This document shows, piece by piece, positions 1 to 5,966 of a stretch of 13,792 nucleotides of DNA. The notes below the pieces were generated by a model that was not told where the DNA came from, ran no database searches, and was given only the letters and a program-made list of their open reading frames with translations. Numbering within the stretch: the first letter of the stretch is position 1; every line of letters starts with the position of its first letter. Origin of the DNA: an uncultured Bacteroidales bacterium (GTDB taxonomy: Bacteria; Bacteroidota; Bacteroidia; Bacteroidales; Paludibacteraceae). Location: the NCBI GenBank assembly GCA_937910305.1, contig CALEPS010000018.1, positions 1-13,792 of the forward strand. Direction: 5' to 3'. The position numbers and the translations under genes are program-made.

Positions 1-43
1 CCGTCCCTTATGCAAGCATAGTGCCTGCTATCTATCCCTAAAA

Positions 44-68
44 GAAGTAGAGAATACTCTACTTTTTT
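44..68 (+). terminator. Probable intrinsic terminator of an upstream gene
   Basis: AGTAGAG (46-52) pairs with CTCTACT (57-63) around the loop AATA. The stem extends by one A-T pair, and six T residues lie at 63-68. This is the classic rho-independent arrangement on the plus strand, so it probably ends a gene left of the window and insulates the thrS promoter that follows. No coding region is visible in bases 1-43. Confidence 0.7.
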
Positions 69-87
69 AAAAATTCCGCTCAAAAAC

Positions 88-118
88 TTGCGTATGTGCA
101 ATTTTTGTTGTACCTTTG
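88..118 (+). promoter_or_regulatory. Bacteroidota-type promoter for thrS
   Basis: TACCTTTG (111-118) matches the Bacteroidota -7 consensus TAnnTTTG exactly. A TTG at 88-90 sits about 20 nt upstream, where the -33 element (TTTG) is expected. Transcription would start near 123-126, giving an untranslated leader of roughly 120 nt before thrS. That leader (about 124-183) shows no T-box or other RNA element I recognise; its last 50 nt are the hairpin repeat at 184-236. No equally good promoter is visible before the other plus-strand genes, which suggests long co-transcription from here. Confidence 0.7.
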
Positions 119-183
119 TACCCGATTTGGCGAAAGGGCATTTGTCAGCCCCAAGCCGTAAACATTTGTAGGTTTATAAAACA

Positions 184-236
184 GTCGAAAGACCGCTTAG
201 CTCAAAGTCGAAAGACCGCGGCTAAGCCGCTCAAAG
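184..236 (+). repeat. Micro-hairpin repeat array, two units, in the thrS leader
   Basis: Two tandem units share GTCGAAAGACC, then a palindrome, then TCAAAG. The first palindrome is GCTTAGC (195-201). The second is the longer GCGGCTAAGCCGC (218-230), a 5-bp stem with loop TAA. The spacer between hairpins can be read as two related 7-mers (TCAAAGT, CGAAAGA) plus CC. The array ends 9 nt before the thrS ATG, so the second hairpin lies close to the ribosome landing site. No T-tract follows, so it is not an intrinsic terminator. The same unit design recurs at 10610-10661 and 11845-11992. Confidence 0.85.
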
Positions 237-245
237 AAAAAAAGT

Positions 246-2225
246 ATGATTAAAATTACATTTCCGGACGGAAGCGTCCGTGAGTACGAAAGCGGCGTGA
301 CGCCGCTGCAAGTAGCTGAGAGTATCAGCAGCCGTTTGGCACAAGATGTCTTGTGCGCAAGTGTGAAACCCCCCTCCGACTCCCCCTCAAGGGGAGAGAA
401 CGAGTGGCGCATTGTAGAACTCAATTATCCGATTACCGAGGATGCGGCAATCAAGTTGCACAAATGGGAGGACGAAGAGGCGAAACACGCCTTCTGGCAT
501 ACGTCCAGCCACCTGATGGCGGAAGCGTTGCAGGAGTTGTATCCGGGTATTCAGTTCGGTATCGGTCCGGCTATCGAGAACGGGTTCTACTACGATGTGA
601 TGCCGCCCGAGGGTGTGGTGATCAACGACACCTGTTTCGCCGCGATCGAGAACAAGATGCTGGAGCTGCGCGGCAGGAAAGAGCATCTGGAGAAACGCAT
701 GATTTCCAAAGCCGATGCGCTGAAGGCGTTCGGCGACAAAGGCCAGACGTATAAATGCGAGCTGATCAGCGAGTTGGAGGACGGGCATATCAGTACTTAT
801 ACGCAGGGTGCGTTTACCGACCTGTGCAAGGGTCCGCACCTGCTGAGTACGGAGCCGATCAAGGCAGTCAAAGTGCTGAGCTGCTCGGCAGCCTACTGGC
901 GCGGCGACGAGAAACGGCCTATGATGACCCGTATCTACGGTATCTCGTTCCCGAAGAAAGCGATGCTGGACGAATACCTGGCGCTCCTGGAGGAGGCGAA
1001 GAAGCGCGACCACCGCAAGATCGGTAAGGAACTGGACCTGTTTATGTTCAGCGACATGGTAGGCAAAGGTCTGCCGATCTGGCTGCCGAAAGGAACGGCG
1101 CTGCGCCTGAGACTGGAAGATTTCCTAAAGAAGATCCAGAAACGCTACGGCTACCAGCAGGTCATCACGCCGCATATCGGTTCCAAGCAGCTGTACATGA
1201 CTTCAGGTCACTGGGACCACTATGGCAAGGACTCCTTCCAGCCGATCACGACGCCGGAGGAAGGCGAGGTGTATATGCTCAAGCCGATGAACTGCCCGCA
1301 CCACTGCGCGATATACAAGAACAGCCCCAAGAGCTACAAGGATCTGCCGTTCCGCTGCGCGGAGTTCGGTACCGTCTATCGTTATGAGCAGAGCGGCGAG
1401 CTGCACGGCTTGACCCGCGTGCGTTCGTTCACGCAGGATGACGCGCATATCTTCTGCCGTCCCGACCAGGTGAAGCAGGAGTTCATCCGCGTGATGGAGA
1501 TCATCAATATCATCTTCAAAGCACTCAATTTCGAGAACTACGAGGCGCAGATCTCTCTCCGCGACCCCAACAACCACGAGAAATACGTCGGTTCGGATGA
1601 GATTTGGGAGCACGCAGAGAACGCTATTCGTGAGGCATGCAAGGAGATGAACCTGCCGGCACGCGAGGAGACCGGCGAGGCTGCTTTCTACGGTCCGAAA
1701 CTCGATTTCATGGTGAAAGACGCTCTCGGCCGCCGCTGGCAGCTCGGTACTATCCAAGTAGATTACAACCTGCCGGAGCGGTTCGAACTGGAATACACGG
1801 GCGAGGACAACCAGAAACACCGTCCCGTCATGATCCACCGTGCGCCTTTCGGCTCCATGGAACGTTTCGTAGCCGTCCTCATCGAACATACGGCGGGTAA
1901 GTTCCCGTTGTGGCTGACGCCGGATCAGGCGGTCGTACTGCCGATCTCCGAGAAATCCAACGACTACGCATGGAAAGTGAAAGAGATCCTCGAGCAACAG
2001 GATGTGCGTGTGATCGTCGATGACCGCAACGAGAAACTTGGCCGTAAGATCCGCGACAACGAACTGAAACGTATTCCGTACATGCTCATCGTCGGTGAGA
2101 AAGAAGCGGAACAAGGACTCGTCTCCGTCCGTCAGCAGGGCGCAGAGGAGAAGGGCTCCATGACCATTCAGGAGTTCGCCGACTTCGTCAATAACACCGT
2201 CAAAGAGCAGATGAATGCGTATTGA
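246..2225 (+). CDS. thrS: Threonyl-tRNA synthetase
   Basis: This cytoplasmic class II synthetase charges tRNA-Thr with threonine and clears mischarged Ser-tRNA-Thr. The 659 residues show an N-terminal TGS domain (about 1-75) and the editing domain with the HxxxH pair H85/H89 and the C194/H198 pair (DLCKGPH). The catalytic core has the zinc ligands C350 (MNCPHH), H401 (DDAHIF) and H531 (MIHRAP), and motif 3 is at APFGSMERF. A C-terminal anticodon-binding domain covers about residues 560-650. The ATG at 246 gives the family-typical start MIKITFPDGS. The TGS domain carries a proline/serine-rich insert of about a dozen residues (near 41-54) encoded by a C-rich palindrome. Zinc, editing and catalytic residues are all intact, so the enzyme should work. 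It is followed by a methyltransferase gene, not the frequent infC-rpmI-rplT. Confidence 0.98.
   Translation: MIKITFPDGSVREYESGVTPLQVAESISSRLAQDVLCASVKPPSDSPSRGENEWRIVELNYPITEDAAIKLHKWEDEEAKHAFWHTSSHLMAEALQELYPGIQFGIGPAIENGFYYDVMPPEGVVINDTCFAAIENKMLELRGRKEHLEKRMISKADALKAFGDKGQTYKCELISELEDGHISTYTQGAFTDLCKGPHLLSTEPIKAVKVLSCSAAYWRGDEKRPMMTRIYGISFPKKAMLDEYLALLEEAKKRDHRKIGKELDLFMFSDMVGKGLPIWLPKGTALRLRLEDFLKKIQKRYGYQQVITPHIGSKQLYMTSGHWDHYGKDSFQPITTPEEGEVYMLKPMNCPHHCAIYKNSPKSYKDLPFRCAEFGTVYRYEQSGELHGLTRVRSFTQDDAHIFCRPDQVKQEFIRVMEIINIIFKALNFENYEAQISLRDPNNHEKYVGSDEIWEHAENAIREACKEMNLPAREETGEAAFYGPKLDFMVKDALGRRWQLGTIQVDYNLPERFELEYTGEDNQKHRPVMIHRAPFGSMERFVAVLIEHTAGKFPLWLTPDQAVVLPISEKSNDYAWKVKEILEQQDVRVIVDDRNEKLGRKIRDNELKRIPYMLIVGEKEAEQGLVSVRQQGAEEKGSMTIQEFADFVNNTVKEQMNAY
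366..400. repeat. C-rich palindromic element inserted in thrS
   Basis: CTCCCC (380-385) pairs with GGGGAG (391-396) around a 5-nt loop, preceded by a run of C (368-374) and TCC. It encodes PPSDSPSRGEN in the TGS domain, at a place where ThrS proteins normally read directly through a short VNGE-type turn. The element resembles those at 2504-2540 and 11663-11691: a GAAACCCC/GGGGTT-type arm plus a short C/G palindrome. It keeps the reading frame open. I judge it an insertion from remembered family sequence, not from an alignment. Confidence 0.7.
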
Positions 2226-2264
2226 ATTCAAAATTAAAAATTCAAAATTAAAAATTCAAAATTG
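2223..2264 (+). repeat. Heptanucleotide tandem repeat bridging thrS stop and TrmH start
   Basis: Exactly six 7-nt units fill 42 nt. The first is TGAATTC, then AAAATTA and AAAATTC alternate, and the last is AAAATTG. The first three bases (TGA, 2223-2225) are the thrS stop codon, and the last three (TTG, 2262-2264) are the probable start codon of the next gene. The array therefore makes up the whole junction. It is A/T-rich, as Bacteroidota translation-initiation regions often are. Confidence 0.9.
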
Positions 2265-3056
2265 GGCGTTAGTAAAGCGCAGATAAAAGAGGTTCGGTCG
2301 CTACAGATGAAGAAATTCCGCGATGAGCTCGGACTCTTTGTGGCTGAGGGAGACAAATGCGTAGAAGAACTGCGCAAAGGTTTTGAACTGGTCTCCCTCT
2401 ACCGCGAAGGGGAGAACGCTACGCGTACCGAGATCGAACAGATGAGCGGTCTGCAGACCCCGCAGGGCACCATTGCGGTCTTTCGCAAACCCATCCTTTC
2501 TTTGGCTCCCTCTCTTGAGGAGAGGGCGGGGGGAGAGGTTATTCTTGCTCTCGACGGAGTGCAGAACCCCGGTAACTTAGGAACGATCATCCGTACCTGC
2601 GACTGGTTCGGGGTACACGATATCGTGTGCTCGCACGACACCGCCGACTGCTACAACCCCAAGGTCGTTCAGGCTACTATGGGGGCGCTTGTACGCGTGC
2701 GCGTGCAATACACGGACCTGACGGAATGGCTGAAAGCCGTCAGCAGTCAGCATTCAGATGTCAGAATTTACGGCACGCTTCTGGAAGGAAAGGACATGTA
2801 CGAAGTCTTACAGTCCGAAGGACGGTCTTACAGCAAAGCGGTCCTACAGCAGAGCGGTCCTACAGCGCAGCGGTCTATAATAGTCATGGGCAATGAGGGA
2901 AATGGCATCTCGGAGGAGGTACGCGCCATGGTGACCCACCCGATACGGATCCCCTCCTATCCCAAGGACGCCGAGACATCCGAGAGCCTGAATGTTTCTA
3001 TTGCCACCGCTATCGTTCTGGCGGAGTTCAGGAGGAGAGTGAAAGGTGAAAAGTGA
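2262..3056 (+). CDS. TrmH/SpoU-family RNA 2'-O-methyltransferase
   Basis: This is a predicted S-adenosylmethionine-dependent ribose methyltransferase acting on rRNA or tRNA; the target cannot be told from sequence. Of 264 residues, about 1-75 form the substrate-binding N-domain (SKAQIKEVRSLQMKKFRDE...FVAEG). The SPOUT knot starts near 92. Motif 1 is LDGVQNPGNLGTIIRTCDWFG with N105 and R111, motif 2 is MGNEGNGIS (209-217), and motif 3 is ESLNVSIATA (241-250). The start is a TTG in the last unit of a 7-mer array; no better in-frame ATG exists before the conserved N-terminus. Two repeat-derived segments lie inside the protein: about 81-93 in the interdomain linker and about 183-205 just before motif 2. 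The C-terminal VKGEK is encoded by another 7-mer array. Motif residues are all intact. Confidence 0.92.
   Translation: MGVSKAQIKEVRSLQMKKFRDELGLFVAEGDKCVEELRKGFELVSLYREGENATRTEIEQMSGLQTPQGTIAVFRKPILSLAPSLEERAGGEVILALDGVQNPGNLGTIIRTCDWFGVHDIVCSHDTADCYNPKVVQATMGALVRVRVQYTDLTEWLKAVSSQHSDVRIYGTLLEGKDMYEVLQSEGRSYSKAVLQQSGPTAQRSIIVMGNEGNGISEEVRAMVTHPIRIPSYPKDAETSESLNVSIATAIVLAEFRRRVKGEK
2504..2540. repeat. C/G-rich palindromic element in the TrmH linker
   Basis: CCCTCTC (2508-2514) pairs with GAGAGGG (2520-2526) around the loop TTGAG, followed by a G-rich tail (2528-2540). It encodes LAPSLEERAGGEV, between the substrate-binding and SPOUT domains. Read on the opposite strand, the thrS element has the same layout: a CTCCCC arm, loop TTGAG, a G-rich arm and a G-run ending in GGTTT. 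They are probably copies of one element. The linker is a permissive site. Confidence 0.65.
2808..2875 (-). repeat. Micro-hairpin repeat array inside the TrmH coding sequence
   Basis: Four tandem units lie here in reverse orientation. On the plus strand each is (T/C)TACA, a palindrome, then GGTC. The palindromes are GTCCGAAGGAC (2813-2823), GCAAAGC (2833-2839), GCAGAGC (2849-2855) and GCGCAGC (2865-2871). The last three units are exactly 16 bp each, so three of them add 48 bp, or 16 codons, without shifting frame. They encode SKAVLQQSGPTAQRS just before SPOUT motif 2. Read on the minus strand the units are GACC-palindrome-TGTA(A/G), the same family as at 184-236, 10610-10661 and 11845-11992. 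The opposite orientation would bring in TAG and TAA. Confidence 0.88.
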
Positions 3057-3073
3057 AAGGTGAAAGGTGAAAG
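3039..3073 (+). repeat. Heptanucleotide tandem repeat bridging TrmH stop and tamL start
   Basis: Five consecutive 7-nt units read GTGAAAG, the second ending in A instead of G. The TGA at 3054-3056 in unit three ends the TrmH gene, and the GTG at 3060-3062 opening unit four is the likely tamL start. The same repeat in the same phase encodes the TrmH tail VKGEK and the tamL head (V)KGER, because three units make 21 nt. Every three units offer TGA and GTG in all three frames. Confidence 0.92.
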
Positions 3074-5309
3074 GAGATACATAGTATGGATGCTGATGCT
3101 GGGATTAGTGCTGGCCTCTTGTAACACGACTAAGTTCGTGCCGGAAGGGCACTATCTGTTGAACAAGGCAAAGGTGAAATGTGTGGACGATAAATCCGTC
3201 TCCACCGGAGAGTTGCGCAGTTATCTGCGGCAGAAGCAGAACACAGAGATCTTCGGCTTCTGGAAGTTGCAGCTCCATGTCTATAACACCGCTCCTTCGG
3301 ACACGACGACGAAAGCCAACAAACGGCTGGCACGGAATGCACATAAGATGGGCGAAGCACCCGTCATCTACGACGAGGAACTGACCGCCATCAGTATGCA
3401 GCAGCTCCGCCAGCAGATGAACAACATGGGTTATTTCCATGCCGAGGTGGACACGCAGAAAATAATCAAGAACCGCAAGATTGATCTCACCTATCTTATC
3501 ACAGCCCACAAACCCTATACGATCCGCCATTATACGGTCGATCTGCCGGAAGAGGCAGTGCGGCGCATCGCTCAGGACGAACGGTGCAAGATACAGGAAG
3601 GAGAGCAGTTCTCCACCAAGACCCTGGACGAAGAACGCGAACGTATAACGACTGCGTTGCGTAACAGAGGGTATTTCTATTTCGAGAAATCGATGCTGGA
3701 GTTCACCGCCGACAGTTCGCTCGCTTCCCATGAGGTAGATCTCCGCATCCATTTTGCGCCGTACGTGACGCAACTGGATTCCTCTGAATTGAAACGCCTC
3801 AGGACGCAGTACTCGCTCCGCAAGATATACTATCAGATAGACTACGACCCGAGTCATTTGCCGGACTCGGTGGTGCTGAAACGTGACAGCGACCGGTATG
3901 GCAACGAGTACAGTTGGACCGGTCGTCGTTTCCTGAGGAAGAACGCTTTGCGAAACGCCAGCCGCTTGCGAAGCGGCGACAGGTACGCCGAGTGGAGGGT
4001 GGAGAGAACCTATGCGCGCATGAATGCCTTGGCTCCGGTCAAATATGTGGACGTAGCTTTCAACCCGGTAGGAGACAGTTTGCTGGATTGCTATGTGACG
4101 ATCTCCCGCGGCAGGCTGAACTCTTTCGCCGTGGAGGTGGAGGGAACGTATAGCGCAGGTGACTGGGGAGTGGCTGCCGGAGTAAACTATTCGAATAAAA
4201 ATATCTTCCATGGAGCAGAAGTCCTGACTCTCGGCGGACGCGCTTCGTATGAGTGGCGCGCCAACGGAGGACGGGCTATCGAAGCGAAGGCGGAAGCAGG
4301 GCTGCTGTTTGCGTCGAACGTGAAGGTCAATGTGGCGTACAACTACCAGCAGCGGCCGGAGGAATACACGCGCACGATTGCTAACGCGGGTCTCGGCTAT
4401 ACCATACCGCGCAGACCCGGGAGCCGGTGGACGCACCAGTTCAACCTCATAGACATCAACTATATCTACGTACCTTGGATGTCAGACAAATTCCGCACGC
4501 AGTTTATAGAAAAAGCCTCTGTCTTGAAAGCCAGTTACGAAGACCATTTTATTCTTGACTGGAGCTATACAGGCTCCTATACTACTTATAACCAGCGTTT
4601 CCCCAACCGCTCTTATTTGCAGTTCGCTGTACGTGCCGAGACGGCAGGAAACGTCCTGTATGGACTGGCGAAAGCCGCTTCTCTGCCGCAGAACGAAGCA
4701 GGCCAGCATATGCTTTGGAAAATACCTTTTGCCCAGTACGCCAAAGGGGATGTGAACTTCACTTATCATGGCGTTATCACGCCGGCGCATCATCTGGTGG
4801 GACATATAGGCATAGGTGTGGCAGTCCCCTATCTGAATGCTTCTGTCCTGCCTTTCGAGAAACGCTATTTCGGAGGAGGAGCTAACAGTGTACGCGGATG
4901 GCAGGCACGCACGCTGGGACCCGGTACCTTCCGCGGAACAGGAAACTCGATGGTGTACGACCTCCAGGTGGGTGATATCAAACTGGATATGAATATCGAA
5001 TACCGGTTCAAGGTAGTCAGTTTTCTGGAGTTGGCGGCATTCCTTGACGCGGGAAATATATGGACCATCCGGGATTACGAATCCCAACCCGGTGGCGTGT
5101 TCGGCGCAGATTTCTATAAACAGATAGCGTGGAGTTATGGTGTGGGAGTGCGGTTCGACCTGTCGATCTTTATCTTCCGTGTTGATTTCGGTGTCAAGCT
5201 GCATGACCCGAGCCGTATTGCAGAGGGCAAGCAGTGGCGTACAGCAGGCAACGGGTTGGGCTGGAAGGATGATATGACGTTCCATTTTGCAATAGGATAC
5301 CCCTTCTGA
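3060..5309 (+). CDS. tamL: TamL/BamA-type outer-membrane Omp85 lipoprotein
   Basis: This is a predicted outer-membrane assembly or translocation protein of the Omp85 superfamily. With the GTG start at 3060 the protein opens MKGERRYIV, then a hydrophobic stretch and the lipobox LASC (18-21), a complete lipoprotein signal peptide. The next ATG (3090) would remove the positive n-region, so GTG is preferred. POTRA-like segments cover about 30-345, including GYFHAEVD, NRGYFYFEKS and VERTYARMNAL. The 16-strand barrel domain covers about 375-749, with the hallmark VRGW (611-614) and a terminal aromatic (YPF). A lipidated Omp85 is the TamL variant described in Bacteroidota. The TrmH, Omp85, rnhB order looks familiar for Bacteroidales. 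BamA proper usually lacks a lipobox, so TamL is the better call. Confidence 0.88.
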   Translation: MKGERRYIVWMLMLGLVLASCNTTKFVPEGHYLLNKAKVKCVDDKSVSTGELRSYLRQKQNTEIFGFWKLQLHVYNTAPSDTTTKANKRLARNAHKMGEAPVIYDEELTAISMQQLRQQMNNMGYFHAEVDTQKIIKNRKIDLTYLITAHKPYTIRHYTVDLPEEAVRRIAQDERCKIQEGEQFSTKTLDEERERITTALRNRGYFYFEKSMLEFTADSSLASHEVDLRIHFAPYVTQLDSSELKRLRTQYSLRKIYYQIDYDPSHLPDSVVLKRDSDRYGNEYSWTGRRFLRKNALRNASRLRSGDRYAEWRVERTYARMNALAPVKYVDVAFNPVGDSLLDCYVTISRGRLNSFAVEVEGTYSAGDWGVAAGVNYSNKNIFHGAEVLTLGGRASYEWRANGGRAIEAKAEAGLLFASNVKVNVAYNYQQRPEEYTRTIANAGLGYTIPRRPGSRWTHQFNLIDINYIYVPWMSDKFRTQFIEKASVLKASYEDHFILDWSYTGSYTTYNQRFPNRSYLQFAVRAETAGNVLYGLAKAASLPQNEAGQHMLWKIPFAQYAKGDVNFTYHGVITPAHHLVGHIGIGVAVPYLNASVLPFEKRYFGGGANSVRGWQARTLGPGTFRGTGNSMVYDLQVGDIKLDMNIEYRFKVVSFLELAAFLDAGNIWTIRDYESQPGGVFGADFYKQIAWSYGVGVRFDLSIFIFRVDFGVKLHDPSRIAEGKQWRTAGNGLGWKDDMTFHFAIGYPF
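3945..3986 (+). repeat. Possible degenerate micro-hairpin pair inside tamL
   Basis: GCTTTGC (3945-3951) is followed after 9 nt by the perfect palindrome GCCGCTTGCGAAGCGGC (3961-3977; 7-bp stem, loop GCG), then GACAGGTAC. The 16-nt step between hairpins equals that of the array in the TrmH gene, and the flank resembles the TGACAGAGTAC spacer at 11870-11880. The encoded residues (ALRNASRLRSGDRY) appear to align with other Omp85 proteins without extra length, so this may be chance or sequence conversion, not insertion. Confidence 0.35.
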
Positions 5310-5333
5310 AATCTGAATACTGAATGCTGAAAA
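5306..5333 (+). repeat. Heptanucleotide tandem repeat bridging tamL stop and rnhB start
   Basis: Four 7-nt units are seen: CTGAAAT, CTGAATA, CTGAATG and CTGAAAA. The TGA at 5307-5309 in unit one ends tamL, and the ATG at 5324-5326 in unit three is the likely rnhB start. The word shares TGAA with the GTGAAAG array at 3039-3073, but the two arrays are otherwise distinct. Confidence 0.85.
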
Positions 5334-5947
5334 CCCACATGATATCGGGGCTCATTGAAGCCGGATGCGACGAAGCGGGGCGAGGACCGTTGGCGGGCAG
5401 TGTGTTTGCTGCGGCGGTAGTCCTGGATCCCGAACGGATAGCGGATGTGCCGGAGTTTGAATGGCTGAACGACTCGAAGCAACTGACCGACAGACAGAGG
5501 TCCGTATTGCGACCCGTGATCGAACGCGAAGCGGTGGCCTGGGCGGTAGCGGAAGTGACGGCGGAAGAGATAGACGAACGAAACATTCTGCAATGTTCCA
5601 TCCTCGGTATGCAGCGTGCTTTGGACCAACTGTCCGTCCGGCCGCAACACATACTGGTGGATGGCAACAAATGGAAACCCTATGTGCCGGAAGGAGAAAT
5701 GCTTGAGATACCGGCTGACACCGTGGTGCATGGCGATGCAACCTATATGTCGATAGCGGCGGCAAGCGTGCTTGCTAAGACCTACCGGGACGACTATATG
5801 ATGCGGCTCCATGAGAAATACCCCCAGTACGGATGGGATTCCAACAAGGGCTACCCGACAGCGGCGCACTATGCTGCTCTTAAGAAATACGGTCCTACGC
5901 CTTACCATAGGATGACCTTTAATTTGAAACTAAACGATAATAAATAA
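5324..5947 (+). CDS. rnhB: Ribonuclease HII
   Basis: This cytoplasmic enzyme cuts the RNA strand of RNA-DNA hybrids and removes misincorporated ribonucleotides from DNA. The 207 residues carry the RNase HII signature EAGCDEAGRG with acidic residues D16 and E17, the DSKQL motif (50-54), and the other two metal-binding aspartates D113 (LVDGNKW) and D138 (HGDATYMSIAAASVLAK). GYPTAAHYAALKKYGPTPYHR near the C-terminus is also typical. The start ATG lies inside a 7-mer array. A second in-frame ATG at 5339 (MISGLIEAG) is possible and would also leave all motifs intact. The gene starts 14 nt after tamL ends and 19 nt separate it from sppA, consistent with one transcript. Confidence 0.96.
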   Translation: MLKTHMISGLIEAGCDEAGRGPLAGSVFAAAVVLDPERIADVPEFEWLNDSKQLTDRQRSVLRPVIEREAVAWAVAEVTAEEIDERNILQCSILGMQRALDQLSVRPQHILVDGNKWKPYVPEGEMLEIPADTVVHGDATYMSIAAASVLAKTYRDDYMMRLHEKYPQYGWDSNKGYPTAAHYAALKKYGPTPYHRMTFNLKLNDNK

Positions 5948-5966
5948 CTTTTAAACCCAAAGGCTT

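Noticed and set aside
119..245. T-box or other riboswitch in the thrS leader
   Set aside because: The leader is too short, lacks the T-box sequence and specifier stem, and has no terminator before the ATG.
387..1013. Long minus-strand reading frames opposite thrS, tamL, sppA and the ABC gene
   Set aside because: They are shadows of strongly conserved plus-strand genes, with arginine/histidine-rich sequence and no recognisable domain.
246..2225. thrS frameshift or pseudogene because of the odd proline/serine-rich stretch
   Set aside because: The frame is continuous, conserved sequence resumes in frame at once, and all zinc, editing and catalytic residues are present.
3090..3092. ATG start for tamL
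   Set aside because: It would remove the basic n-region of a well-formed lipoprotein signal peptide; the GTG at 3060 fits better.
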